Shown piece by piece: positions 7,762-16,241 of a stretch of DNA of 29,356 nucleotides. Each line of letters starts with the position of its first letter. The stretch's first letter is position 1. The position numbers and the translations under genes were made by a program. The notes under the pieces were generated by a model. The model saw nothing but the letters and a program-made list of their open reading frames with translations, was not told where the DNA came from and ran no database searches. The stretch is from DASVXQ01 sp046727955 (GTDB lineage: Bacteria; Actinomycetota; CALGFH01): the NCBI GenBank assembly GCA_046727955.1, contig JBKPDO010000427.1:1-29356 (forward strand), in the 5' to 3' direction.

Positions 7762-8417
7762 GCGAGCGGATCCGCGTGCTCGTCGTCGACGACGACGCGC
7801 TGGTTCGCGCCGGGCTGTCCATGCTGCTCGCGGGCGCCGACGACATCGGGATCGTCGGCGAGGCCACCGACGGCAGCGAGGTCGCACAGGCGGTGGCCGA
7901 GCACGACCCCGACGTCGTGCTGATGGACATCCGGATGCCCGGGATGGACGGCCTGGCCGCCACCGAACTGCTGCGCGCGCAGGCCGAGGCACCCGAGGTC
8001 ATCGTCCTCACTACCTTCGAGGCCGACGACTATGTCCTGCGCGCCCTGCGCGCCGGTGCCAGCGGGTTCCTGCTCAAGGACACGCCGCCAGCCGACATCG
8101 TCCGCGCCGTGCGGGCCGTCGCCGCCGGCGAGCCGATGCTCTCGCCCACGATCACCCGCCGGCTGATCGGCCACGTGACCGACAGCGAGGGCGGGGAGCG
8201 CCAACGCCACGCCCGCGAGCAGCTCGAGCGCCTCACCGAACGCGAGCGCGAGGTCGCCGTCGCGATCGGGCAGGGTAGATCCAACGCCGAGATCAGCCGC
8301 GAGCTCTACATGAGCGTCGCGACCGTCAAGGCACACGTCTCACGCGTGCTCGAGAAGCTCCAGTTCAACAACCGCGTCCAGATCGCCCTGCTCGCCCACG
8401 ACGCCGGGGAGGCTTGA
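7758..8417 (+). CDS. NarL/FixJ-family response regulator (LuxR-type HTH)
   Basis: About 219 residues. The receiver domain shows the acidic pocket (VVDDDALVR), the phospho-acceptor Asp in VVLMDIRMPGMDG (residue 57 from this start), the switch Thr (VLTTFEADDY) and the conserved Lys (FLLKDTPP). The output domain is a LuxR/GerE HTH: LTEREREVAVAIGQGRSNAEI followed by LYMSVATVKAHVSRVLEKL. GTG 7758 is chosen because it overlaps the kinase stop as GTGA, the usual arrangement for coupled kinase/regulator pairs; GTG 7749 is a possible earlier start adding three residues. It is the partner of the preceding kinase and probably acts on the 167-bp divergent region in front of the MMPL gene. Confidence 0.93.
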   Translation: MSERIRVLVVDDDALVRAGLSMLLAGADDIGIVGEATDGSEVAQAVAEHDPDVVLMDIRMPGMDGLAATELLRAQAEAPEVIVLTTFEADDYVLRALRAGASGFLLKDTPPADIVRAVRAVAAGEPMLSPTITRRLIGHVTDSEGGERQRHAREQLERLTEREREVAVAIGQGRSNAEISRELYMSVATVKAHVSRVLEKLQFNNRVQIALLAHDAGEA

Positions 8418-8580
8418 CCTCAGAGAGCGGGTCGAAGCTTGCTCGGAGACCGACAACGCGCCGGAATCCCCGCTCCACAGCAGGAATCGCGCGTGCTGAC
8501 ATGGAGCATTTATGGAGCCAAGCGGTCGATCGGAGCGCATGGTAAGGAGGGGGGCGATCTCGACCTGCGCGTCCTCGGTG

Positions 8581-8770
8581 TGTCGGGGTGGTAGTCCTCG
8601 AGGCCGGCCAGCTGGCTGATCGCGTGCACGAGCCGGGCGCCGGCCGCGAACGACCCGGGAGCGAGCCACGGCGTCCTGCCAGAGCGTCAGGAACTGTTCG
8701 GGGGTGTCCTCGGCGGCCGAGTGCCAGTCCCAGTCGGGTCGGCGTCCCAGTCCATCGTGTCCCAGGGCTG
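8581..8770 (-). pseudogene. Scraps of a DinB/DUF664-like gene and a possible pterin dehydratase
   Basis: On the minus strand one frame reads DWDWHSAAEDTPEQFLTLWQ then DAVARSR, the pattern of DinB/mycothiol-dependent DUF664 proteins; the lead-in MDWDADP is in a different frame, so a base has been gained or lost near 8730. Directly after, in another frame, SFAAGARLVHAISQLAGLEDYHPD resembles the helix and HHPD region of 4a-hydroxytetrahydrobiopterin dehydratases. Neither has a start or a full domain. These look like leftovers of two genes joined by deletion. The DinB call is moderate, the dehydratase call weak. Confidence 0.4.
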
Positions 8771-8840
8771 GCGGCACCGTGCGAGCCTGTTGGCGGCGCG
8801 CAGATCGGGTCGTTTGGTGCGGACACGCCCGCCGTCGTCG

Positions 8841-8846
8841 TACAGT
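8841..8846 (+). promoter_or_regulatory. -10 box of a leaderless DUF1707 message
   Basis: TACAGT lies 6 bp before ATG 8853. With no Shine-Dalgarno sequence in between, the message would start at the ATG. A matching -35 box is not clear. Confidence 0.4.
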
Positions 8847-8852
8847 CTGCCC

Positions 8853-9518
8853 ATGGCGGATGAGGCATCCGCGCAGGCGCGCGGCGATGAGATGGTGCCA
8901 CGTGGTGACCTGCGCGCGGCGCATAACGATCGGGACCGGGTGGTCGAGGTGCTCAGGGTTGCCGCGGGTGATGGCCGGCTGACCCTGGAGGAGCTCGACG
9001 AGCGGGTGGGTGCTGCCTTGACGGCGCGCACCTACGGCGAGCTCGCGGTGCTGGTTTCGGACCTGCCGGCCGCACCGGAATCGCTGGCGGGCGCGCCTGA
9101 GGCGAAGCCGAAGGACGTGGTGCGCATCGTCTGCCACAGCGGCACCGCGCAGCGTGACGGCCCGTGGATGGTGCCCCGGCGCATGGAGGTGCGGGTAACC
9201 AGCGGCAGCGTGACGCTGGATTTCACCGAGGCGGTCACCTCGTGGCCGTTGCTGCAGCTCGACGCTGAGGTCCGCGGCGGGAGCCTGACGCTGGTGACCA
9301 AGCCGGGCATCCTGGTGAGCACTGATGACCTGGCGATCCTGGCGAGCAGCGTGAAGGTGCGTGCGCCGTGGGGTCCCGATGTGCCGGTCAGGTTCCGGAT
9401 CGATGTGTCAGGCAAGGTCGACAGCAGCAGTATCAAGGCACGCCCGCCGCGCCGGACGTTGTGGCAATGGCTGCGGCGGCGCCCCATCCCCTACGCCCTT
9501 CCGCCAGGCCGTACCTGA
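8853..9518 (+). CDS. DUF1707 domain protein
   Basis: A 221-residue soluble protein. Residues about 18-72 are a DUF1707 (SHOCT-like) domain: LRAAHNDRDRVVEVLRVAAGDGRLTLEELDERVGAALTARTYGELAVLVSDLP in pieces, only lacking the usual RASD start. The C-terminal half (about residues 95-200) is a beta-rich repeat such as VRGGSLTLVTKPGILVSTDDLAILASSVKVRAP, similar to the cell-wall-active antibiotics response (LiaF/DUF2154-like) fold often joined to DUF1707 in actinobacteria. It may be a stress sensor, but the function of the family is not established. ATG 8853 fits the DUF1707 boundary; the frame stays open further upstream without homology. It stands alone between broken genes. Confidence 0.8.
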   Translation: MADEASAQARGDEMVPRGDLRAAHNDRDRVVEVLRVAAGDGRLTLEELDERVGAALTARTYGELAVLVSDLPAAPESLAGAPEAKPKDVVRIVCHSGTAQRDGPWMVPRRMEVRVTSGSVTLDFTEAVTSWPLLQLDAEVRGGSLTLVTKPGILVSTDDLAILASSVKVRAPWGPDVPVRFRIDVSGKVDSSSIKARPPRRTLWQWLRRRPIPYALPPGRT

Positions 9519-9854
9519 CACGGCCGGCCGCGGCACCCGGCCCGCTGATCATCGCGCCACGGCACAGTTTCCGGCGGTCATACGGGCCGGCCGGGAAGCC
9601 AGCCAGGGCGATCGACGGCGCTGGCGTCTTCGGGGACTTGGACTTCGGCGGCGAAGGGAGCGCCGCGGCCCTCAGGCCGTGACGTGAGCTGCTGCCCGTG
9701 GCTGTGGAGCTAGGCCTGGGCCTCCCGAGCTGCAAAGTGGGCTCCGCTCCTCTGGGTCATCGGGTCGACAAGGCACAGGACCCGTGCTCGACGGTCGGGC
9801 TAGGTGTTCTGTCCCGATAGGTTGGTGGCTTCCGCGCTGCGTGCCGGCCACGGC
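9519..9854. other. Intergenic stretch with no supported gene
   Basis: 336 bp between the DUF1707 gene and the end of the broken DUF4062/TPR gene. Open frames here have no recognisable domain, no good start site and codon use typical of antisense noise in GC-rich DNA. I see no RNA gene, promoter or strong hairpin. Confidence 0.5.
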
Positions 9855-10870
9855 TCAGGACGCCCGGGTGCCGGCGCCTCCTCGGTCCCGGACGGCGGCC
9901 GCGGCCTGCCGCTGGTTGAGCCGGGCGCCGGTGGCAAACAGCTCGTCGAACCGGTCGGCCCCCAGCGCCTGGCGGACCTGGGCCATCAGCTCGGCCTCCG
10001 CCCCGCGGTGCGACGGCCACGCCCGCAGCCCAACCCGCCGGCGCAGGCCCTCGGCCGCCCCCGCCAGCAGCGACGCCCGCTCGGGGTCGTCCTCCACGAA
10101 CGCCAACCGGGCGACCACGGCCAGGCACAGGGTCACGAGTTGGGTGCTGTGGGCCGCCAGGCTCAGGTCCAGCCCCTCGTCCAGCAGTGCCCACGCCTCC
10201 TGCAGCCGGCCCTGCACTAGGGCCAGGGTGCCCAGCAGCACCTGGGAGGTGGCGGCGAGCCAGGCGTTGTCGAGCTGCGCCGCCAGGTCGCGAGCCTCGC
10301 GCAGGTGGCGCAGGGCGTCGTCGTAACGGCCCACGGTCGTCTCCACAGAGCCGAGGGTGAGGCCCGGCCGAAGTGGTCCCGAGGGGCTCGTCCTGGCCCT
10401 GGAACTCCTCCAGGGAGGCCGACGCCTCCCGCAGCGCGCCGTCCAAGTCGCCAACGATCGGCGAGGTCCACGCCAAGGCCAGCTGGGACGCCGCGTGCAG
10501 GTAGGGGTCGTTGATCCCCTCCAGCAGCGGCGCCAGGTGCTGGCGGGCCGCTAGCGCCGCCGGGTCGTCGCCCACCTCCCTGGCAGTCACCAGCGCCGTC
10601 CACAGCAGCTCGGCCCGGGCCTGGGGGTCCAGCGAGTCGGCGGTGGGCAGCAGCTGCTCGACCCAGGCGCGGGCCTCGCCCAGGTGGTCCCGCTGCGACC
10701 AGAAAGGCCACAGGACGCGGAACAGATGGGGCAGCGGCGCGGGGTCGTTGGCCAGGTACCAGCGCACCGCCGCGATGGCCCGCTCCACCGCCCGCCGCTC
10801 CTCGGCCAGCTCGCCAAGGGTGGAGCTGACGAACACCCGCAGCCGCTGGTCAGGCGTCGGATGACCACGT
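9855..10870 (-). pseudogene. DUF4062/TPR regulator with internal deletion and frameshift
   Basis: Read on the minus strand, the 5' end (from about 10870) encodes PTPDQRLRVFVSSTLGELAEE, the very start of a DUF4062 domain, but after some 25 residues it jumps straight to WYLANDPAPLPHLFRVLWPFW and a TPR-rich tail (GEARAWVEQLLPTA, YDDALRHLREARDLA, LQEAWALLDEGLDLSL, ERASLLAGAAEGLRRRVG, ending LNQRQAAAAVRD). In intact actinobacterial relatives several hundred residues of DUF4062 plus an NB-ARC ATPase lie between. There is also a one-base gain in a G/C run near 10362, so the tail is in a different frame from the head. The expected ATG before PTPDQ is absent. The gene is therefore dead or at most makes a TPR fragment. 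Confidence 0.75.
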
Positions 10871-10976
10871 CCCCCGTACCCCCTGGTTCACTGATCGCCC
10901 TGGTGCGCTCACCGAGCCAGTCTGGACCGCGCCGGCTCGCACCGGCAATCACCCGCGCGGCTGGCTGGTGCCACGG

Positions 10977-11010
10977 CCGCTGGAGCACCACGATATGGGT
11001 GCTCCAGCGG
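10977..11010. terminator. 12-bp hairpin downstream of the EamA gene
   Basis: CCGCTGGAGCAC (10977-10988) and GTGCTCCAGCGG (10999-11010) form a perfect 12-bp stem with a 10-nt loop. It lies about 45 bp beyond the stop of the minus-strand EamA gene and faces the broken TPR gene. There is no T run, as is common in actinobacterial terminators, so the call rests on position and stem strength. Confidence 0.5.
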
Positions 11011-11054
11011 GCGCCCTTGCGCCCTTGATGAAACCGCGGACCGCGCTGAGGTCT

Positions 11055-11981
11055 TCATGCGCGCGGGGCCTGGTGCAGCGCGACGCCGGCGACGACCAGC
11101 GCGATGCCGAGCAGATCCTGGCCGGTGGGGAGTTGGCGCAGCACGATCGCGCCGATGATCGTGCCGAGCATCGGCAGCAGTGCCAGCATCAGGGCGAAGG
11201 TGGCGCGGGGCAGTCTCGCCATGGCGAGCTGGTCGGTGACGTAGGGAATCACCGAGGAGCACAGCCCCACGCCCACGCCGGCGAGCAGCAGGACCGGGTG
11301 GGTGAATGCCGTCAGGGCGCCGCCGAGTCCCGCCGGCGTCACCACCACGGCGGCCACCAGCATCGCGGCGCCGAGCTGGTCGATGCCGCTCATCGCGCCA
11401 GTGCCGGCGTCGGTATTGGCGATCCGGTGCCCGGCCATCACGTAGGCCACGAACAGCGCGCAGTTGGCGAAGGCGAACGCGAACCCCAGTGGCTGCCCGG
11501 CCAGGCGCAGGTCGGTGAGCGCCGCCACGCCGCAGACGGTGAGCGCCAGCGCTGCGGCGTTGCGCGGCGTCCTGGCACCGGCGGTTGCCAGCAGCACCAC
11601 CCCGAGGAACTCGATGGCCGCCACGGTGGCAAGCGGTAGCCGCGCCACCGCGAGGTAGAACACCGTGTTCATGGCGGCCAGCACGGCCCCGAGCTGGGCG
11701 AGCAGGACGCGCCCGCGCCGGTCGGTGCGAGCGAGCAGCCGCCAGGGGCGGCGCCATGCCGCGAACACCGTCGCCGCGGCCGCTATCCGCAGCCACGCCA
11801 CCCCGAGCACGTCGAGGTGGGCGAACAGCAGCACCGCAAACGCCGGGCCCAGATAGTGGAACACCGCGCTGACCAGGAAGAACGACTGCGGCGGCACGCC
11901 CTGGAGCCGCAGCCGCCACAGCGCTGCCGGGCCACCGGGCGGCCGGGCGGCAGCGGTCGGCGCTTGCGTCTTGGTGTGCAT
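11055..11981 (-). CDS. EamA-family (DMT) transporter, RhtA-like
   Basis: A 308-residue protein with about ten membrane segments arranged as two EamA repeats. Repeat one spans about residues 30-160 (GPAFAVLLFAHLDVLGVAWLRIAAAATVFAAWRRP, then LLAQLGAVLAAMNTVFYLAVARLPLATVAAIEFLGVVLLA); repeat two about 170-305 (ALFVAYVMAGHRI, VGLCSSVIPYVTDQLAMARLPRATFALMLALLPMLGTIIGAIVLRQ). This pattern matches RhtA/YddG-type exporters of amino acids and related metabolites. It is divergent from an Lrp/AsnC regulator across only 62 bp, the common layout for amino-acid exporters under Lrp control. The start ATG is at 11981; the substrate is not known. Confidence 0.9.
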   Translation of the reverse strand: MHTKTQAPTAAARPPGGPAALWRLRLQGVPPQSFFLVSAVFHYLGPAFAVLLFAHLDVLGVAWLRIAAAATVFAAWRRPWRLLARTDRRGRVLLAQLGAVLAAMNTVFYLAVARLPLATVAAIEFLGVVLLATAGARTPRNAAALALTVCGVAALTDLRLAGQPLGFAFAFANCALFVAYVMAGHRIANTDAGTGAMSGIDQLGAAMLVAAVVVTPAGLGGALTAFTHPVLLLAGVGVGLCSSVIPYVTDQLAMARLPRATFALMLALLPMLGTIIGAIVLRQLPTGQDLLGIALVVAGVALHQAPRA

Positions 11982-12043
11982 GGGAACATGCTACGAAGGC
12001 GGTATGCCCAAATGAATGGCCGAACATCGGAGCTTGGAGCGAA
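11982..12043. promoter_or_regulatory. Divergent EamA/Lrp control region
   Basis: The 62 bp between the two start codons must hold both promoters and any Lrp operator. TAGCAT on the minus strand sits 6 bp before the EamA ATG and could be a leaderless -10 box. It is less GC-rich than the flanks (for instance CATTCATTTGGGCATAC on the minus strand), as expected of an operator. No exact palindrome stands out. Confidence 0.4.
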
Positions 12044-12595
12044 ATGCCGTCGCAACAACGCAGTTCCGAGCATCAGACCTTCGATCCGCTCGACGACATC
12101 GACCGCCTGATCGTCGTTGAGCTGTACGGCGACGCGCGGCTGCGGGTCGCGGAACTGGGCCGGCGGGTCGGGCTGTCGCCACCAGCGGTGGCCGAGCGGC
12201 TGCGCCGCCTTACCGACAGCGGCGCCCTGCGCGTCTACGCCGAGGTCGAGCCGCGCGCGCTTGGCTACACCATCTGCGCCATCGTCCGGGTCAGCCCGAG
12301 CACGCGTGACCTCAAGCTGATCCCGGACCTCGCCCGCGAGCTGCCGCAGGTCACCGAGTGCTACCGCATCACCGGCGAGGACTGCTACTTCTTCAAGCTG
12401 CACCTGCGCTCGATCGAGGAGCTGGCGCCGGTCCTGGACCGCTTCACGCCGCTCGGCCGAACGACCACCTCGATCGTCAACGCGACACCTGTCCCCCGCC
12501 GGTCACTCCCTGTTACCGAGACCGAGGCGGCGAGGGCCGGCACGGGCGCCGCGGGGGTGGTCAGGGCACCGCGTTCCGCAGGATCTTCTCGTTGA
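12044..12595 (+). CDS. Lrp/AsnC-family transcriptional regulator
   Basis: A 183-residue regulator. The N-terminal AsnC HTH runs from LDDIDRLIVVELYGDARLRVAELGRRVGLSPPAVAERLRRLTDSGAL (residues 16-62, given here by region), followed by the RAM/AsnC ligand domain: LGYTICAIVRVSP at 73-85, VTECYRITGEDCYFFKLHLRS at 103-123 and the closing strand TTTSIV at 140-145. The GEDCYFF turn is the usual effector-binding signature. The last 30 residues (TEAARAGTGAAGVVRAP) are an extra tail. By position it most likely controls the divergent EamA exporter. Its 3' end overlaps the end of the convergent spermidine-synthase fusion gene by 35 bp, so the extra tail is also antisense to that gene. Confidence 0.92.
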   Translation: MPSQQRSSEHQTFDPLDDIDRLIVVELYGDARLRVAELGRRVGLSPPAVAERLRRLTDSGALRVYAEVEPRALGYTICAIVRVSPSTRDLKLIPDLARELPQVTECYRITGEDCYFFKLHLRSIEELAPVLDRFTPLGRTTTSIVNATPVPRRSLPVTETEAARAGTGAAGVVRAPRSAGSSR

Positions 12596-15104
12596 CGTAG
12601 GCCTTGTCCGCCATGAAGGCCCGGCGCCAGAGGAAATACTCGGACCGCGGCCGGTCGTCGGTGATCTCCGGTCCTGGGCCGGTAAAGGCACTCACTTGGT
12701 CGTCGGCCAGCCACTCCGCGCGATGGATCGCGCGGACCCAGCCGGGCCCGTTAGTGCGCTTGTAGTCGGGCGAGTCGGCGAGGTCCCGCAGCGCCTGGGG
12801 ATTGCCGAGAACCTGCAGGATCGTCTGGTCCTCGAACCTCAGTGGAGCGTCGGAGCCGAACATGAACATGCCGTGCCTGCCGGGCGAGAGCAGCAGGCTG
12901 ACGTGGGGGAACACGTTGTGGAAGGTACGCACGTGGGCCTTCAGGTCCTCCATCGGCAGGGCGTAAGGCATCCACAGCAAGAAGACCCCGCCAGGCCGCA
13001 GGCGCGCCCTGCCCTCGCTCAGGAATTCGTGCGTGTAAAGCACCACCGAGCCGGCGCTCTCGATGGGCGGCGCCGGGTCAACCGCGATGAGGTCGTACTG
13101 CTTGCGACTCAGCCGCACGTAGTTGCGACCGTCGCTGGTGATGATGCGACCGTTGGGGTGGTGGAGGAAGCGCTCGCCGTCAGGGAAGAACACCGGCATC
13201 CGGCTCGGCACGGTGGGCGAGAGCTCGACCGCGTCGGTGTGCATGCCAATCTCGAGCCCCGCCCGGTAGGTGCTGCCCATCCCGAAGGCGATTACCAGGA
13301 AGTCCCTGGCCTGCGGCCGCAGCGCCTTCGACAGGTAGCCCATGAGCTTGGTGTCCACGGTGAGCGAGGTCACGCCGACGCCGCTTATCAGCAGCCGCCG
13401 TTTGCGGGCAGGGCCGCCGAGCGTGTCGACGGTCGCCAGCTCGTCCTCGGCGTGGGTAGTCGGCAGACCGGTCGCCTCGAGCCGGTTCTGTGTTGCCGTG
13501 CGGGTGATCGGCAGATCGAGGGACGAGGCGACCAGGCCGAGCACGGCGACGGCGGCGAGAGCGGCCGCGCCCGCCCGCGCCGCGACCGTGGCACCGCGGC
13601 GCTGGCCGGTGGAGCCCAGAGCCCGCCAGGCTGGGCCGGCCGCGACCAGGGCGGCGCCGAGCAGCAGGTTCAGCCCGCCGAGCAGGAGCACCGAGCCGTT
13701 GGTCCCCAGCGTGCCGGCGAGGATGAAGGCGGCGCTGAAGGATCCCAGGATCGAGCCGGCGGTGTTGGCGGCGTAGAGTAGGCCGACGCTGCCACCGGCC
13801 GCCCGTGCGGACGGGGTGATCAGGCGTCCGGCGAGCGGAAAGGCGTAGCCCATGAGAATGGTCGCCGGCAGCAGCACGACGACCGTGCGGACCAGGAACG
13901 ACCCCGTGCCGGCTCCGCTGCCGACCTCTCCGCTGCCGAGGACCACCGTGAGCTGGGCGAGCACGCCGACCCCGGCCAGGCAGAGGCCGAGGGTTCCGGC
14001 GCGGTCCCGGCGCGGGCTGTAGCGGCGCCGGTACAGTGCGCTACCGATGGCGATGCCGGCGAGGAAGATCGCCAGGATCGCCGTGAAGATGTAGATGCTC
14101 GAGCCGGTGCCCTCGGCCAGCATTCTGGTCCACAGCACCTCGAGGGCGAGGGAGACGAAGCCGGAGACGAACGTCGCCAGCAGGATCACCCACCGGGGCG
14201 GGAGATCGCCGGCCAGGCCCGCCGTGACGGCCAGGCTCGCCGCGGCGGCCTCGTCGCCGGTCGAGGTGCGGGGGCCCTTGCGGGTGGCTCCGGGAGCCCC
14301 TGCGGTCTTCCCCGCCCCAGGGGTCCCTACCGGAACCACCGCCCTCGCCGTCCCGGGAGCCTCCGTCGCTCCGGGAACGCCTGCGGCCCTGGAAGCTGCG
14401 GCCTCCGCCGCAGCCTGGGCCTCTACCAAAGCCTCGGCGGTGGCGTCACGCCTCGCCAGGGCGCGGGCACCGAGGCCGGCGAGCAGGTTCAGCGCCACCG
14501 CCACGTAGCTGGTGAGCCGGAGACCCAGGAACTCGATCAACACGAAGCCGGCCACGACTGTGCCGGTGACAGCGCCTGCCGTATTGGCCGCGTACAGCTC
14601 GCCGAGACGGGCGCCGGCCTCGTCCAGCGTGCGCACGAGGTGGCGGACCAGCAGCGGCAGAGTCGTGCCCATCAGGAAGGTGGCGGGCGCGACCGCCGCC
14701 AGGGCCAGGGCCAGCCGCACCGCGGTCAGCGCGGCCGTGTGCTCGACCAGGCTGGGGTACACGCCTCGGTAGAGCCCTGCCAGGTCGTCGAAGGCGAACG
14801 GCAGGAGCACCGCGAAGGCCGCCACACCGAGCTCGATCGAGCCGTACAGGGGCAATGGGCTGGCGGTGCGGCCGGCCCAGCGGCCGCCCGCCAGGCTGCC
14901 GAAGCCGAGGCCGGCCATGAACGCGGTCACGATGGTGGACACCGCCTGGGTGGTGTTGCCGAACACGAGCACCAGCTCGCGCGACCAGACCACCTGGTAG
15001 ACGAGACCTGCCGCGCCCGAGCCGATGAAGAGCGCAAGGATCAGGCCGCGACGGGCCGGGCTGGTGTGGGTCGGCGTCCGGGCGGCAGAGACCGCAACGG
15101 CCAC
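12561..15104 (-). CDS. Membrane protein fused to a spermidine-synthase-like domain
   Basis: 847 residues. Residues 20-215 and 302-530 are two halves of a polytopic membrane region and repeat each other: YAANTAG occurs at 171-177 and again at 444-450, each preceded by a P-L helix and followed by G-rich helices, and VYQVVWSREL (35-44) mirrors ALEVLWTRML (320-329). The halves are joined by a polar Ala/Pro/Gly linker (about 220-300). Residues 545-847 form a Rossmann domain of the SpeE type: FLVIAFGMGSTYRAG (602-616), AVELSP (625-630), DGRNYV and YDLIAVDPAPP (670-680). The usual D-x-x-D-P active-site pair is reduced to one Asp (676), so aminopropyl transfer is doubtful. It belongs to the 'fused MFS/spermidine synthase' proteins, of unknown function. 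GTG 15104 is preceded by GAGGAG. It is divergent from the DUF4349 lipoprotein. Confidence 0.88.
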   Translation of the reverse strand: MAVAVSAARTPTHTSPARRGLILALFIGSGAAGLVYQVVWSRELVLVFGNTTQAVSTIVTAFMAGLGFGSLAGGRWAGRTASPLPLYGSIELGVAAFAVLLPFAFDDLAGLYRGVYPSLVEHTAALTAVRLALALAAVAPATFLMGTTLPLLVRHLVRTLDEAGARLGELYAANTAGAVTGTVVAGFVLIEFLGLRLTSYVAVALNLLAGLGARALARRDATAEALVEAQAAAEAAASRAAGVPGATEAPGTARAVVPVGTPGAGKTAGAPGATRKGPRTSTGDEAAAASLAVTAGLAGDLPPRWVILLATFVSGFVSLALEVLWTRMLAEGTGSSIYIFTAILAIFLAGIAIGSALYRRRYSPRRDRAGTLGLCLAGVGVLAQLTVVLGSGEVGSGAGTGSFLVRTVVVLLPATILMGYAFPLAGRLITPSARAAGGSVGLLYAANTAGSILGSFSAAFILAGTLGTNGSVLLLGGLNLLLGAALVAAGPAWRALGSTGQRRGATVAARAGAAALAAVAVLGLVASSLDLPITRTATQNRLEATGLPTTHAEDELATVDTLGGPARKRRLLISGVGVTSLTVDTKLMGYLSKALRPQARDFLVIAFGMGSTYRAGLEIGMHTDAVELSPTVPSRMPVFFPDGERFLHHPNGRIITSDGRNYVRLSRKQYDLIAVDPAPPIESAGSVVLYTHEFLSEGRARLRPGGVFLLWMPYALPMEDLKAHVRTFHNVFPHVSLLLSPGRHGMFMFGSDAPLRFEDQTILQVLGNPQALRDLADSPDYKRTNGPGWVRAIHRAEWLADDQVSAFTGPGPEITDDRPRSEYFLWRRAFMADKAYVNEKILRNAVP

Positions 15105-15311
15105 GGGATGCTCCTCGATTCACTCGACACGCAGGGCCGGTCGAGAGGCTTCCAGAGATCACCACGATCGGGCAAACGGCCGGGAACCGTCCGGCGGCTG
15201 TCGCCGTCCGATGGACGAGTATCGAGGGTGCCCGGGAGGACGGAAACGGGCCGAGCGCCCCGCTCCAGGTGGGTGAGGCTCCGCTCGGGGCTTCAGGAGA
15301 GGGAGGTCACG
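15105..15311. other. Divergent upstream region
   Basis: 207 bp between the start codons of the spermidine-synthase fusion and the DUF4349 gene. It ends with AGGAGAGGGAGG in front of the DUF4349 ATG and, on the other strand, GAGGAG in front of GTG 15104. No convincing -35/-10 pair or operator palindrome was seen. Confidence 0.4.
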
Positions 15312-16241
15312 ATGAGGGGTGTCAAGAGCCGGACGCTGGCCGGCCTCGTCCTGGTTGCGCTGGTGATGGCGGGATGCACCACCACGGGCGGCGGCGGGGG
15401 CGCGACCTCGGCCGGTGCAGACGACGGCAGCAGCGCACAGAAAAGCGCGCCTGGATCCCCGGCGCCGGCCGCGCCTGGCGGCGAGGGGTCGGGCGGGGGC
15501 GCGAACACTGGGCAGGCCAGCACCATCAAGCTGGTCGACCTGGGCAACCGGATCGTGCGGAAGGCCACGGTCAACCTCCAGGTTGGCACGGGCAAGCTCA
15601 ACGACACCATCTCGCGCGCCACCGACGCCGTGACACGGCACCGCGGGATCTACGTCAGCGCCTCGACTTCCGTGCCCGACCACGGCCCTGCCAACGGCCA
15701 GGTCACCTACCGCGTGCCGGTCGACGCCTTCGAGGCGGCCCTGGGTGAGCTGAAGGGTCTCGGCACGTACCGGGGCGAGCAGTCCAGCACCGAGGACGTT
15801 ACCGACCAGTACGTGGACCTGAGCGCCCAGCTCGCGGCATGGCGTGCGCAGGAGCGCGTCTACCTGCGGCTGCTCGACCGCGCCAAGTCCATCTCCGACG
15901 TCATCTCGGTGCAGAACCAGCTCGAGCAGGTCCAGTCCAACATCAACCGGCTCCAGGGCCAGGTCGATTTCCTGCGGGACCAGTCCTCCTACTCGACCAT
16001 CCAGCTCGACCTGTCCGAGCCGGGGGCGGGCGCGCGGACCAAGCCTGCCGGCCGCTTCGCCCGCGCCTGGGCGACCGCGGTGGACGGGTTGGGCGCGATG
16101 GGCGCGGCCGCCCTGGTGGTGCTCGTCTGGCTGCTGCCGCTCGGCGCCTTGGCGCTGCTTCTGTGGCTGGCGCTGCGTGCCGCGCGCAGGCTGCGCCCGC
16201 TGTCCGCCGGGACTGGCCCGACCACCCCGTCGTCCGAGTAG
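15312..16241 (+). CDS. DUF4349 lipoprotein
   Basis: 309 residues. It begins with a lipoprotein signal: basic MRGVKSR, hydrophobic core LAGLVLVALV and a lipobox ending MAG-Cys22. A Gly/Ser/Ala-rich linker (about 25-70) leads to the DUF4349 domain: NRIVRKATVNLQVGTGKLND (about 77-96), YVSASTSV, VTYRVPVDAFEAAL, then VTDQYVDLSAQLAAWRAQERVYLRLLDRAKSISDVISVQNQLEQVQ, a long coiled coil. Near the C-terminus lies one membrane helix (AAALVVLVWLLPLGALALLLWLAL) and a basic end. This is the full layout of the family; it sits on the outer face of the membrane, and its job is not known. ATG 15312 follows GGGAGG. The small membrane protein at 16365-16655 may be in the same transcript. Confidence 0.9.
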   Translation: MRGVKSRTLAGLVLVALVMAGCTTTGGGGGATSAGADDGSSAQKSAPGSPAPAAPGGEGSGGGANTGQASTIKLVDLGNRIVRKATVNLQVGTGKLNDTISRATDAVTRHRGIYVSASTSVPDHGPANGQVTYRVPVDAFEAALGELKGLGTYRGEQSSTEDVTDQYVDLSAQLAAWRAQERVYLRLLDRAKSISDVISVQNQLEQVQSNINRLQGQVDFLRDQSSYSTIQLDLSEPGAGARTKPAGRFARAWATAVDGLGAMGAAALVVLVWLLPLGALALLLWLALRAARRLRPLSAGTGPTTPSSE

